From NCBI GenBank assembly GCA_963777695.1, contig CAVZRC010000004.1, positions 1-64,000 of the forward strand: 64,000 nt of DNA. Reading direction: 5' to 3'. Origin of the DNA: CAVZRC01 sp963777695 (GTDB lineage Bacteria > Planctomycetota > Planctomycetia > Isosphaerales > Isosphaeraceae). Below, piece by piece: positions 1 to 11,007 of this stretch. The stretch's first letter is position 1. Each line of letters opens with the position of its first letter. Both the position numbers and the translations under genes were made by a program. Below the pieces are notes generated by a model, which was not told where the DNA came from, made no database searches, and saw only the letters and a program-made list of their open reading frames with translations.

Positions 1-84
1 CAGCGGCCCTTCGCGAATCATGTGCCGAAGGGCCTCGGCGTCCCGCGGACCGGGAGAAGCCGGCCGGATGGCATGAGTTAACAT
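1..84 (-). CDS. Possible N-terminus of an acyltransferase-like protein (partial)
   Basis: An open frame starts at ATG 84 and runs leftward off the window edge. The 28 visible residues contain IRPASPG and RDAEALRHMIREG, which resembles the first beta strand and helix of GNAT-type N-acetyltransferases (usually IRPATPxDAxAL). No strong ribosome binding site is visible and the piece is too short for a firm family call, so this is a weak suggestion. Confidence 0.3.
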   Translation of the reverse strand, partial: MLTHAIRPASPGPRDAEALRHMIREGPL

Positions 85-878
85 CAATTCCGCGCACCGT
101 GGCGGCCCAGAGGGATGTTCGCCTTTGCCAGACATGCCGACGAACCATGAGGCGGCGAGACAGATTGTCGCCCGGCCGGCAGCCAAACTGTCGCCGACCC
201 GACTGCGGTGTTCTCGGACCTCGGCCGCCAGGATGCCGGCCAGTGGCACGAGGGAAGAGAGCGGGATCGGGCGCGGGCCGCCGGGTCTGGCTCCTTGCCG
301 GTCCCGCGCCCCGTCGGCGATTACGGCGGCATGTGATTTGTACGTCGGTCCACTCCTCTTCGGCGCGCCGGCGTGCCGGCCCATCGTCGCACGAATCCCG
401 GCCAGCTCGCCCTTCCCCGCCGCTGACACGGGCCCCGAACCTGGTCTGTACCCGAGGAGGCGATTCGTGATGGTCAACCATTCGCCGGCCGCACCCCCGG
501 TGCAACGTCGCAGGTCGGCGATCGCGGCCGTCAGCGTGAGGCGCTGTCGCGGGGCGGACGGAAGGAAGACTTGGTTAACCGGATCGTGGCAGAGACCGAG
601 CGGGGAATGGTCTAGCCTTGCATGAATGGCGATACCGGAGAGATCCGTCGCATCCCCACGCGGCTCCTCATCCTGGGATTCGTCCGGTCGGACGATCGAG
701 GTCGAGTGATCCAGATAAACGACTCCCATCTCGTGTCGCCGGCTTCCATCCGACCCGGATGCACGCGACGGGGAAGCCATGATCTCCCGGTTCCAGGCGG
801 TGAGGCACCTCGTTTGCGGCCCTCACGCAAGTCATAATCAGGAAAGCCGAACGGCCTGAATCGGAGGCTACATCCGAC
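85..878. other. Region without a recognisable gene
   Basis: About 790 bases between the leftward partial frame and the UvrA-like gene. Several overlapping open frames exist, as expected at this GC content, but none gives a protein with recognisable domains, a signal peptide or a convincing ribosome binding site. It should hold the divergent promoters for both flanking genes. I see no clear promoter, repeat or RNA gene. Confidence 0.5.
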
Positions 879-3487
879 ATGACGATCACCCGGCGACGGC
901 GAGCCACGATGGAAACCGACGGCCACACTCGGAATGACGTCAAACTGGCCTTGTCCGGGTTCGTTCGCGTGCGAGGGGCGAGAGAGCACAATCTCAAGAA
1001 CATCGACCTCGAGATCCCACGCGATGCCCTGGTCGTCTTCACGGGCGTTTCCGGCTCGGGCAAGTCATCGCTGGCGTTCGGCACGCTCTATGGCGAGGCG
1101 CAACGACGGTATCTCGAATCGGTCTCTCCTTACGCAAGGCGTCTGTTCCACCAACTGGGCGTCCCCGAGGTCGATGAGATCGACGGCTTACCTCCTGCCG
1201 TGGCCCTGCAGCAGCAGCGAGGTTCGCCATCCACGCGCTCGTCCGTCGGCAGCGTCACGACGCTCTCCAACCTGTTGCGGATGCTCTATTCGCGCGCAGG
1301 GGACTACCCTCCCGGGCAGCCGATCCTCCATGCCGAGGAGTTCTCGCCCAATACCCCCGAGGGGGCGTGCCCGGAGTGTCATGGCCTGGGCCGGGTCTAC
1401 GCGGTGACCGAGCGGTCGATGGTGCCGGACGACTCCCTCACGATCCGCGAGCGGGCCGTCGCCGCCTGGCCGACCGCCTGGCAAGGGCAGAATCTGCGCG
1501 AGATCCTGATGACGCTCGGCTACGACGTCGATCGCCCGTGGCGGGACCTGCCCCGGGAGGATCGCGATTGGATCCTCTTCACCGACGAGCAGCCGACCGT
1601 GCCAGTTTACTCGGGATTCACCGCGGAGGAAGTGCGCAGGGCACTCAAACGGAAGGAGGAGCCGAGCTACCTGGGGACGTTCGTGAGCGCCCGGAAACAC
1701 GTCCTGCACACCTTCGCGACCACGCAGAGCCCGCTGATGAAGAAGCGGGCGCTCCAGTACATGCTGAGTCGCGACTGTCCGCTCTGTGGAGGGAAGCGCC
1801 TCCGCCGCGAATCTCTGGGTGTCCGGTTTGCCGGCCTCGACATCGCCGAGATCTCGCGTATCCCGCTGGCCCGGCTCGCGGGGATCTTGCGTGCTTACGC
1901 GGACGGGACGGCCGCCGGGATGACAAAGCTGGAGACGGAGCATCCGGAGAAAGTGATCGTGATCCGGCGGATCGCCCGGGACCTCGCGGGGCGGCTCGAT
2001 GTCGTGGTCGACCTCGGGCTCGGATATCTCACGCTGGAACGGAGCACGCCCACACTCTCGCCGGGCGAACTCCAGCGACTTCGTCTGGCCACGCAGGTCC
2101 GCTCCAACCTGTTCGGTGTGGTCTATGTGCTCGACGAGCCTTCGGCCGGGCTGCATCCGGCCGATACCGAGTCGCTCCTGCGAGCCCTCGACCGCTTGAA
2201 AGCCTCCGGGAATTCCCTGTTCGTCGTCGAGCACGATCTCGACGTGATCCGGCACGCCGACTGGATCGTCAACGTGGGCCCGGCGGCGGGCGAGCAGGGC
2301 GGCTTCGTGCTCTACAGCGGGCCGCCCGAAGGGTTGCGAGCCGTCGAGGACTCCCGGACCCGACAATACCTCTTCAGGGATCACACGCTCCCCCGGCGGG
2401 TGCCTCGCACGCCCAGGGGCTGGCTACGCCTGGCCGACGTCACGCGCAACAATTTGCACCGAGTGGAGGCCGCGTTCCCATTCGGATCCTTCACGACCGT
2501 GACCGGTGTCTCGGGGTCGGGCAAATCGAGCCTTGTGAGCCAGGTTCTAATCGAGCTGGTCGCGGAGAAGCTCGGCCACCAGCTCCCCCGGACGAGGAGG
2601 AAGGCCCGGATCCGGAGCGAACGGCCGTGACTACGATCGATGGCCGGATCACGGCCGGGCTCGAAGACATCAAACGACTGGTGAGGGTCGATCAGAAGCC
2701 GATCGGGAGGACGCCGCGCTCGAATCTGGCCACATACACGGGGTTGTTCGACCACATCCGCAAGCTCTTCGCGGCGACCGAGGCCGCCCGTGCCCGTCAC
2801 TACGACGCGGGTCATTTCTCGTTCAACATCGCCAAGGGCCGTTGCGAGAATTGCGAGGGCGAGGGCTCCGTGATGGTCGAGTTGCTCTTCCTGCCGAGCG
2901 TCTACGCCCCGTGCCCGGTCTGCCACGGGGCCCGATACAACGAAGATACGCTCGAGATCAAGTACCGAGATAAGTCCATCGCCGCCGTCCTGGGGATGAC
3001 GGTCGATGCGGCCTGCGATTTCTTCGCCGCAGAGCCGCAGGTGCTCCGATCTCTCGACGTCTTGCGAGAGGTCGGGCTGGGCTATATCCGGCTCGGTCAG
3101 CCCGCGACCGAGCTCTCCGGCGGCGAGGCCCAGCGGATCAAGCTCGCGAGCGAATTACAGCGAATCCAGCGCGGCAACACGCTCTATGTCCTCGACGAGC
3201 CCACCACGGGGCTCCATCCGGCCGACGTTGATAAGCTCATGTCGCAGCTCGACCGGCTGGTGGAATCCGGCAATACGGTCATCGTGGTCGAGCATGAGAT
3301 GAGAGTTGTGGCGGCGAGCGACTGGGTCATCGACATTGGCCCGGGCGCGGGAGACGAGGGTGGCCGGATCGTCACATCCGGGCCGCCCGCCGAGGTGGCG
3401 AAGGCTGGGGTGAGCCGTACCGCCCCATACCTGGCCCGATTCCTCGGAGATTCGGCCAGCGGGGCCGCCCACGCCCGTAGCCGGTAG
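879..3487 (+). CDS. UvrA-like excinuclease ATPase (class II/UvrA2 type), frameshifted
   Basis: Tandem ABC ATPase of the UvrA family, about 870 residues, which damage-sensing UvrA proteins use for DNA binding. Visible in order: Walker A GVSGSGKS (about residue 56), zinc motif CPECHGLG, second pair CPLCGG, signature LSPGELQ, Walker B with VLDEPSAGLHPAD, a second Walker A GVSGSGKSS (about 545), the C-terminal zinc module CENCEGEGS...CPVCHG, signature LSGGEAQ and VLDEPTTGLHPAD. It is shorter than canonical UvrA (about 940-1000 residues), which fits the UvrA2 or self-protection class rather than the repair UvrA; no uvrB or uvrC is nearby. The frame breaks at the C run 2585-2589: one added C restores a continuous protein. 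Start ATG 879 has CGGAGG upstream; ATG 909 is an alternative. Confidence 0.85.
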
Positions 3488-3612
3488 AATTGGGGAGCCT
3501 CATCGCCCGGGCATCGTCAGGCCGGACCATCGCCGATCGCTGATCGAAGAGCCTGGCCCGACAGCACCAGCGATCCATCGCGACGAACCGCCCCGACTCG
3601 CCGACCGGGAAC

Positions 3613-3901
3613 TCAGGCCCGCGTGAGGGTACCGCTCAGGACGGCCGCCAGGCTGCCCGCCTGACTCGGGTCGAGAGTGAACGTCCCGCCTTCGAAATCG
3701 GGTCACGAAACAGAGATGCCTCGGCACATCGCCGGCCACGAAGACTTCGAACCGGCCGGGCCTGCCTGCCTCCGCCTGCAACAAGACGTGATCGAGGGTC
3801 CGGGCGGGCCCCATGGGTTGCCTGGGCTCGTCGCGATCGACCAGATACGTGGGCAGGAACTCCGGCAACTGCAGGGCCAGCGCACACCTTTTGTAAGTTG
3901 T
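3613..3901 (-). pseudogene. 3' fragment of an unidentified protein
   Basis: A 95-codon remnant with no start: an in-frame stop precedes it near 3904. The translation includes LPEFLPTYLVDRDEP, ARTLDHVLLQAEAG and GDVPRHLCFVTRF, and after one indel near 3695 it ends with FTLDPSQAGSLAAVLSGT and a stop at 3613. The even composition and the clean stop after frame correction suggest a real C-terminal fragment. I do not recognise the family. Its missing 5' end lies within 100 bases of the 3' end of the broken integrase, so an insertion or deletion there may have removed the rest. Confidence 0.4.
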
Positions 3902-3998
3902 TCATAATCAAGGGCTTGCGATCCAGCGGACATCTGGCTACAAATCGCAAGTCGTTGGTTCGTAGGGACTTGTGAAATGTAGGCGCTGGCCCTGAGCA

Positions 3999-5183
3999 TC
4001 AGCCCATATCCGACAGGATCCTGTAGGCCGCCGTCCGGTCAACCTCCGCGTAGATCTGGGAGGTTCCCAGTTCCGAGTGAGCCAGCACCGCCTGGCTGGC
4101 CTCGCGGCCGAACCGACGACGGATCTCCGTCGCGGCGCTGTGTCGCAACTGGTTCGGGAACCAGATCGGGACGCCCAGCTTCTCGCACACCCGCCGGATC
4201 GCCTTCCGGTAGCTGCCGTCGTCGTAAACCTCACCGGGCTGACGCGTGGGATTTGTCCCGGGACGAGGCGCACGTTGTGATGGCGTCAGTGGCGACTTCC
4301 GTCGGGCGCGCTGATTCATGCGTCGCTGTTCCTCCGCTCGCCGAGGGCTGAACAGATAGCCGGTGGGTGCAACATCCAGGTAAGGACGCAGGAGCTCTCG
4401 CGCACGCGGGCCGATGAAGATCTCCCGTTCCCGCTCGTGGTGCTCGGACTTGTGCCGCTCGGGTCTGTAGATCCAGCACGTCGGGTCGGACATGTCGATG
4501 TCGGCGGCACGCATCAGGACGACTTCCTGGGGCCTCATCCCGGTCAGTCGCTGGACCCGGACCATCGTCGCGACCGTGGCCGGGAGGTGGGGCAGGACCC
4601 GGACGACCAGTTCATCCAGAACCGGATGGACTGGCGGCTTCTCCCTGGCTCCGGTCCGCCCCCTGTCGCAATCCGGCCACAGTGGCAATTGCCTGGTACG
4701 TCGAGATCGGGACCAGTTCGTTCTCGGCCGCCCAGGCGAACATCCGCTTGATCCGGCTGACCTGACGGTTGATGAACGTCCGGCACAGGCCGCGATCGAT
4801 CATGGCGTGCCGGACCGCCTTCAAGGCCAGCGGGCCGAAGTCCCTCGCGTTGGAGTTGCTGTAGAGCTGTCGCAGCGGCCGCAGGGCCTGCCGGATAGTG
4901 TCCTGCTCGCTGGTCGGCTTCCCGGCCTTGACGTAATAGCGAAGGACGTGGTCCCAGTAGGCCACCATCAGTTCGTCGATCGAGATGAGGTCGGCTGGAT
5001 CGCACGCGGGCTGGGGGGGAAGTCGATGGTTGGCCAGCCATTCTGCGAGCAGGCGGTCATAGGTCTCTCGACTCTCGGCCGAGTCGAGTCGAGTCGACCG
5101 AGATAATGGTCCTTGCCGCTGAGCGTGACCACGGCCTGACCCGAGGGTTTGTGATGGCGATACGAGGGCATTCGTGCGGGCAT
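3999..5183 (-). pseudogene. Tyrosine recombinase/phage-type integrase, two frameshifts
   Basis: Site-specific recombinase of the tyrosine (phage integrase) family. Reading from ATG 5183, MPSYRHHKPSGQAVVTLSG begins a short N-terminal DNA-binding region, followed by a SAM-like core-binding domain and the catalytic domain. Catalytic residues visible: Arg in TGMRPQEV, box II NQLRHSAAT and the nucleophile in SQIYAEVDR. The first box II His is Asn. The frame is broken twice. A GACTC triplication at 5081-5095 shifts it, and removing one unit gives LGRLDSAESRE. A second shift sits at the C5 run 4659-4663, where one fewer C gives LRQGRTGAREKP. The gene starts 120 bases from the 3' end of tRNA-Pro, a usual place for an integrase beside its attachment site, but I find no second copy of the tRNA 3' end here. 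Confidence 0.8.
5081..5095. repeat. Pentanucleotide tandem triplet inside the integrase
   Basis: GAGTC occurs three times in direct succession. Two units would keep the integrase frame open across LGRLDSAESRE; three units shift it. This is a typical slipped-strand duplication and, unlike the homopolymer breaks elsewhere in the window, may be a true mutation. Confidence 0.8.
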
Positions 5184-5302
5184 GGTGGGGGACCCTGAAA
5201 GCCACGATCCGGTAGACTACCGGATTTTTGAAGGCTCCTGGGCCGCACTGCCCGACGCGGACAGGTATCCTAAATCAAGGATTCGGCGAAACTTGCGTCC
5301 AA

Positions 5303-5377
5303 TCGGGGCGACAGGATTTGAACCTGCGACCTCACGGTCCCGAACCGTGCGCTCTATCCAGGCTGAGCTACGCCCCG
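5303..5377 (-). tRNA. tRNA-Pro (anticodon CGG)
   Basis: Cloverleaf read on the minus strand: acceptor CGGGGCG pairs with CGCCCCG, D arm GCUC/GAGC, anticodon stem CACGG/CCGUG with loop UUCGGGA giving anticodon CGG, T arm GCAGG with loop UUCAAAU, discriminator A. C1 is typical of bacterial tRNA-Pro. No CCA is encoded. Its 3' end faces the integrase start. Confidence 0.95.
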
Positions 5378-5429
5378 CAAATGGAAGGTTAGAACGATCT
5401 TAGCGAACTGGCGGCTTCTGTCAATCGCA

Positions 5430-7007
5430 TCACCTTTCGGAACGCGTCGGGCCGGGCTTCGAACGACTGGCCTTGGTGTCGGGAAGACCGGACTTCGGAG
5501 CCGAATCGAGGGAGGGCGCGTGTTGCTCGAGCGGGGTCTGGACGCCGGTCATAAATCGGTGCCAGTCGCGCTCCAGGCCGTCGAAGTCGGGGCCGAATGA
5601 GCGTCGGAAGGCGTTGAAGACGCGATCGCCGCGGGCCGATTGGAGCAGCGCACCGCCGTCGGAGTCGACCTCGGGATTGCGCAACAGGTCGATGAAGGTC
5701 AGGAATTGCTCGGGATGCCGGGTGCGCAGGTAGTAGACCAGGGCCCAGGCCTGGGCGTAGAGGTCCCGCTGGTAACCCCGGCCGAAGCCCGCGTCGCGGA
5801 CCAGCCGCTCCAGTCCGATCGGCGTCGTGATCCTCCGCCAGTCGGTCAGCCTCAGGTCGTGGGCGCGGCTGATGCCCGCCCATCGGCCGCCGCGGATCAC
5901 CTCGAATTGCGCCGCCAGTCCTTCGTGCATCCAGTAGGAGAACGCGTCGTGTCGCGGCACCAGGCCGCTGTCCACCGCCAGTTGGTGGATCATCTCGTGC
6001 GCCGCCGTGCCCAGGTCCACCGCTCGCCAGTCGAGATCCAGCAGTGCCGTCCGGTAGGCGACTTCCCGCTCCAGTCGGTCGAACGATCGACCGGCCCTCC
6101 GCCCGACTCACATTCCGCGCCGGCTCCTCCGCCAGCTTGATCCGCAACCGGCCCCGCGCCGGCATGCCATCGATCGCCTCGGCAAGCCGACGGACCTCCT
6201 CCCGCCGCGACGACAGGAGATCGCGGGCCCGCGCAGCTTCTCGCTGCTCCGCCCGTCATGGGCCACGACCGCGTCCCACGTCGGATGATAATAGCCGCTC
6301 GTCGTGGCGAAGGCGTCGGCTTCTTGTCGGTGTAGGAACGCCAGGTAGTCCTTCCGATCGGCGAACCACGCCGAGACCAGCCGATGACGCGGGACCCTCA
6401 GCTCGATCCCCTGGGCGGCGAATAATATGTGGAATCCCGTGAGTACCCGCTCCAGCAGCGCGACCCGCTCGATCGCCTCGGCCTCCGGATGCTGATGCAG
6501 CAGGATCACGTGCGGCCCGCGCACCACCCGCGTCTCGATCCCCAGCGCCCCGCGGAACGCCGCCAACTCCGGATCCTCGCACGGCAGGTCGAGCCGGTCC
6601 ATCAGGGCGACCATCCGGGCCGTCGGACCGTGCTTCGGGTCCATCGCGTGCAGCGCCCGCAACTCGGCGGCCACCTCCATCGTCAGTCCGTTCTCGATGG
6701 CCCACCACACCGCCGCATATCGCGACGCGAATCCTCCCGTGCTGGCCTCACGCCGTCTCGACTCCCACTCCGTGGCCGGCCAGAACCCCGGGACCAGTTT
6801 GACGATGTCCTCGCGCAACAGCGCGACCTTCCCATCCGGCATCGCCAGGACCACCCGGTCCCTCTCGACCTTCACCGGGAGCTGCGCCTCACCCCCCTTG
6901 CGGAAATAGATCAGATCGGCCCGGCTCGCCCGATCGGTCACCACGATCCCGAGGCATCCCACCAGGGTGGTCCAGGCGAGGATCTTCGATCTGGGCCAGA
7001 CGCGCAA
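5430..7007 (-). CDS. DUF1570 family putative secreted metallopeptidase-like protein, frameshifted
   Basis: Planctomycete secreted protein of about 525 residues. The N-terminus (ILAWTTLVGCLGIVV) is a signal peptide or anchor. The C-terminal half carries HEMIHQL, a zincin-type HExxH motif, followed by HEGLAAQFE, matching the DUF1570 family. The middle contains GYYHPTWDAVVAHDG. Two frame breaks were found: near 6232 (one base missing before EARDLL) and near 6088 (one base extra before FDRLEREV). Start taken as TTG 7007 because of GGGGGTG just upstream and the signal peptide position; ATG 7097 is an in-frame alternative that would add 30 residues. The substrate is unknown. It lies directly downstream of the tRNA-Pro locus and is transcribed towards it. 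Confidence 0.7.
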
Positions 7008-7275
7008 GTCACACCCCCGCTTCTTCTCCGCGTCAGTATGACACGGACTCGCCACCAAGCACTCAAGCACGCCCCGAAACGGCCGGCGTCCGAACACGGG
7101 TCAGGATACGGCCATGGGGACTTGATTGTCAACGCCGAGTTGACGTTCTAGCTTTGAGTGAAAGCCGTACGCGATGCGCCGGGGAGTGTGAATGGCCGGA
7201 GATCGGAGGCCGCGCACGACGGATTACGATGGCGATCCCCGGCCATTCTCGTGGCGGAGCCGCCCGGGGAATTCC

Positions 7276-9937
7276 ATGCTCAGCGCGCAGGTCGACCGCA
7301 ACCTCCTCTTCAGCATCGAGGCCTTGCAAAGGGACGTCATCGACCGCGATGAGTTGATCGACGCCATGCTGGAGTGGGCCGATCATCCGACCCGGACGCT
7401 GGGCGAGGTGCTCACCACTCGCGAGGCGATGACCAGCGAGGAGTGCCGGTGGCTCGAGTGCCTGGTCAACCGGCGGCCCGAGTGCGTCGCCGAGGACAGC
7501 CGGGCGGATTGCTACGCGATCTCGCCCTCCAGCGCCGGGATGCCACGGAGTGGCGACGCACCGCCAGGTGGAGTGCCCGTCGGCGACACCGTATCGTCCT
7601 GGAGTCCGGCCGATCGGATGGGGGCCGAGATGGCGACGGAGCCGGGGGCCGTCGAGTCCATGACGGGTCGATACCAGATCCTCTGGCCGCATGCCCGGGG
7701 GGGATTGGGCCAGGTCTTCGTCGCCCAGGACACCCAGCTCCACCGTCGGGTCGCGCTCAAGGAGATCCAGCCCGAGCATGCGGCGGACCCGGTCAGCCGC
7801 GAGCGGTTCGTGGTCGAGGCGGAGATCACGGGGAACCTGGAACATCCGGGGATCGTGCCGGTCTACGGGCTGGACTGGCGTCCCGACGGCCGGCCGTTCT
7901 ACGTGATGCGGTTCATCAAGGGTGAGGACCTGGCGGCGGCGTCCCGCCGGTTCCACGTCGATGAGGCGCCCGATTTCTCCGGTCTGGAGTTCCGCTGGCT
8001 GCTGCGGCGATTCGTCGACGTCTGCAACACGATCGCATATGCGCACAGCCGGGGCGTCTTGCATCGCGACATCAAGCCGAGCAATATCATGCTCGGGCCG
8101 TTCGGCGAGACGCTGGTGCTCGACTGGGGCGTGGCCAAGCCGCTGGGACGGCCGGATCCCGGGCCGACGCCGGCAATCCCAACGGACCTGTCGCCGCTCT
8201 GGCCCAGCTCGGGATGCGGCTCGACGGTGACGGTCACCGGCCAGGCGGTGGGGACGCCGGCCTACATGAGCCCCGAGCAGGCCGCCGGCGACCTGCAGGC
8301 GATGGCCCCGGCCAGCGACGTCTACAGCCTGGGTGCGACGCTCTATGTCCTGCTCACCGATCGCCCGCCGTACGTGGGCGACCCCGTCGAGGTCCTCCGG
8401 GACGTCCCCCGGGGCCGTTTCGATCCGCCGAGGGCGATCCAGCCTCGAGTCCCGAAGGCCCTGGATGCGATCTGCCGCAAGGCGATGGCGACGGAGCCGT
8501 CGGCGCGGTACGCCTCGGCACTGGCCCTGGCCGACGACGTCGAGCGATGGCTGGCCGACGAGCCAGTGACTGCCTTTCGCGATCCCGGCTCGGCCAGGGC
8601 CCGGCGATGGGTCAAGCGGCACCGGCCGATCGTCGCCGGCACCGTCGCGACGGTCGTCGTGACGATGCTGGCCCTGGGGCTCGCCGTGCCAATCCTATCG
8701 ATCGCCTGGCGGAACGAGGCCGAAGCGCGCCGCGACGAATCCCGGCAGCGCATCCTGGCGATCCAGAAGGCCGAGGAGGCCCAGGACCAGCGCGCCCGGG
8801 CCGAGAAGGCGCTGAAGTTCCTGGTCGAGGCCTTCCGCAAGCCCGATCCCGCCGCCGATGGCCGATCGCTCAAGGTCGTCAACCTGCTCGATCGCGCCGT
8901 CAAGGACCTCGACCGCTCGATGACCGATCAGCCGGCGATGCGGGCGACACTCTACAACGCCATCGGCGAGACCTTCTCCGGACTGGGCATGCCGCGCGAG
9001 GCGTTCGCGGCCTTCCAGCGGGCCCTCGAGATCCGCCTCCACCAGATGGGAGCGGACCACTCCGAGACGCTCGAATCCTGCCAGAACCTGGCGATGGTCT
9101 ACCAGGATGAGGGCCGGCTCGACCGGGCGATCCCCCTGCTCGAATTGACCCTCGAACGCCGTCGGGCCACGCTGGGCGACGACCACGTCAACACGATCGA
9201 GTCGATGAACGACCTGGCCGTGGCCTACTGGGAAGCCGATCGGGCCGCCGAGGCGATCCCCCTGTACGAGGCGGCGCTCGCGCGAGCCCGGACCCGGCTT
9301 GGCCCGGATCATCTCCACACACTGACGATCATGGATAACCTGGCCGTCGCCCTCACGGCTGCACACCACCCCGATCGAGCCATCCCTCTCCACGAGGCGG
9401 CCCTGGCCGGGTTGCGCGTCAAGCTCGGCGACGACCACCCCACCACGATGGTGGCGATCAGCAACCTGGCCAGGACCTATCGCGCCGGCGGTCGGCTCGG
9501 CGAGTCGATCGGGCTGCTCGAGGCCACATCGCAACGATTACAGGCCGAGCTGGGCGACGATCACCCCACGACCCTCACCGTGATGAACGGCCTGGCCGGG
9601 GCCTATCACGACGCCGGCTCGGTCGATCGGGCGATTGCGATCTCGCGCGTGGTCCTGTCGAGGCGGCGGGCCAAGCTGGGCGACGACCATCCCGACACCC
9701 TGCTCTCGATCTTCAACCTGGCGGAGCGCCTCTCCGATGCCCGACGGCCCGACCAGGCGACCCCACTGCGCGCGAGTTCCTCGATCGCGCCGGAGGATCC
9801 CGGGACTCCCGCCGGCCAGGGTGCGCGAGGCCATTCCCAAGGCGAGCCAGCTCCTCGAACGTCGACCATCGCGGCCATCGACCGGGCAGACCCCGAACGC
9901 CGAACATTCGGCGACCCCACCCGCCGCACGCCCGTGA
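7276..9937 (+). CDS. Transmembrane Ser/Thr protein kinase with TPR repeats
   Basis: Hanks-type kinase of about 885 residues. After a roughly 130-residue N-terminal region come RYQILWPHARGGLGQVF (ATP loop), VALKEI (catalytic Lys), HRDIKPSNIM (catalytic loop), LDWGVAKPLG (DWG instead of DFG) and GTPAYMSPEQA (activation segment). A single membrane segment, IVAGTVATVVVTMLALGLAV, follows, then at least six kinesin-light-chain-like TPR units with LGDDHxxT signatures, predicted to bind partner proteins. The DWG variant is common in planctomycete kinases. Start ATG 7276 chosen because CGGGGA lies just upstream and MLSAQVDRNLLF begins the conserved part; 7192 is an in-frame upstream start. Two small indels near 9770-9795 must be corrected to give the natural end at 9937 (AREAIPKASQLL-like tail). 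csrA follows 132 bases downstream. Confidence 0.85.
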
Positions 9938-10069
9938 CAAATCGCAAAACCCGCCGCAGCCCCCCGAATGCCTGTCGCCCGAGAGCGCCGGCCTACGAAA
10001 CTATTCCCGACAGCGACGCCACAGGAGTGTCACACGCTCGAATCGACTTCTCGGCCGTCGGGAGGAAGG

Positions 10070-10270
10070 ATGCTGGTACTGAGTCGGAAACCCTTGCAAA
10101 AGATCATGGTCGGACCGGACATCGTGATCACGATCGTTAGGATCGATCGCAACCATGTCCGTCTGGGAATCGAGGCACCTCCGGACATCCCCGTCCTGCG
10201 CCAGGAACTGGCCGCCCGACCCACAAACGCTCAACCCCCGCCCCTCCGGGCCAGGAAGCTGGCGGATTAA
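10070..10270 (+). CDS. csrA: Carbon storage regulator CsrA
   Basis: RNA-binding translational regulator of the CsrA/RsmA family, 66 residues. MLVLSRKPLQKIMVG opens the first beta strands, followed by DIVITIVRID and VRLGIEAPPDIPVLRQEL, the conserved IxApxxvxvxRxEl segment with the RNA-contacting region, and a short tail. CsrA dimers bind GGA motifs in leaders of target mRNAs. The start is well defined: GGAGGAAGG sits directly before ATG 10070. It follows a kinase-TPR gene on the same strand, so the two may share a transcript, though the 132-base gap leaves room for its own promoter. Confidence 0.93.
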   Translation: MLVLSRKPLQKIMVGPDIVITIVRIDRNHVRLGIEAPPDIPVLRQELAARPTNAQPPPLRARKLAD

Positions 10271-10704
10271 TCGGAGTCTGAAGCGACGAGACCGGGACGA
10301 CTGGCCGCGGATGACCGGCGCGGAGGCACTCCTGGGGGCTCCGCCAGCAGGGCCGGCTCCGACCCGAGCCAGCCACCGTTAGGACGTACGACTGGCCTCG
10401 AGTGGCTGGAGTGCAGCCCGGAGGGCAAAGCCCTCAGGAGTGTCGGCGGAACACCGGGGCCGACGATCCAACGCCCCGTCTCGTCGCTACAGTCTCTTCA
10501 TCCCACCCAGCGGCACCGGCGGGAGCATTATTTCCTGCGTCACCGGGGAGTTCGGGGCATATCGCTTCGAAATCGCGCGTATCTTCGTCGTGCCGGCTGC
10601 GACGTGAAGATACAGGAGGAGTTACTGCGGGACAGCGAGATGAATGCGCGGGGCGTGCGGCATGTCTCGGCAAGGTGAAGTGCCGTAGAAGGATCGCGGC
10701 TCGT
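10271..10704. other. Intergenic region, no gene seen
   Basis: About 430 bases between csrA and a small leftward gene. The open frames that cross it on both strands show no recognisable domains. No convincing repeat or RNA gene was seen. Confidence 0.4.
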
Positions 10705-10824
10705 TCAACCCCTCCAGATGGCCCAGGCCGCGAGGCCCGCGAGGACGACAAGGACGAACGACAAGAAGCCCGTGCTGTCCAGAAACTTACCCACGAACGC
10801 CAGGGGATTTTCGTTGCTTGCCAC
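10705..10824 (-). CDS. 39-residue single-pass membrane protein
   Basis: A small open frame read from GTG 10824 to TGA 10705. It encodes a short polar start, MASNENPLAFVGKFLDSTG, then a hydrophobic span FLSFVLVVLAGLAAWAIW and a basic end RG, which is one transmembrane helix. GGCGAGG lies seven bases upstream of the GTG and is a plausible ribosome binding site. Length, topology and binding site support a real gene, but I know no family for it. Neighbours are csrA (opposite strand) and an S53 peptidase remnant. Confidence 0.55.
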   Translation of the reverse strand: MASNENPLAFVGKFLDSTGFLSFVLVVLAGLAAWAIWRG

Positions 10825-11007
10825 GGGGGAACCTCGCCTAAGGCCATGCGGCGCAATGGAAACTTCGCATATTTATTCTAACAAGCCGCCAACAAGAAAG
10901 GCATAAAAAAATCCGAAAATTCCAAAAATATTTATTTGATCTAGCGAGTTGGCGATGCCGTTCGTCGCATCCGCAACACACATCTCTAAGCCCGCGCGGC
11001 TCATCAC

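Noticed and set aside
1188..2384. 398-codon minus-strand frame over the UvrA-like gene
   Set aside because: Shadow frame; the plus strand has full ABC and zinc motifs.
5182..5403. Open frame with ATGFEPATSRSRTVRSIQ
   Set aside because: It is translation of the antisense strand of tRNA-Pro, a common artefact.
10402..10881. 159-codon plus-strand frame
   Set aside because: No domain, biased Arg composition, and it overlaps the better supported 39-residue minus-strand gene.
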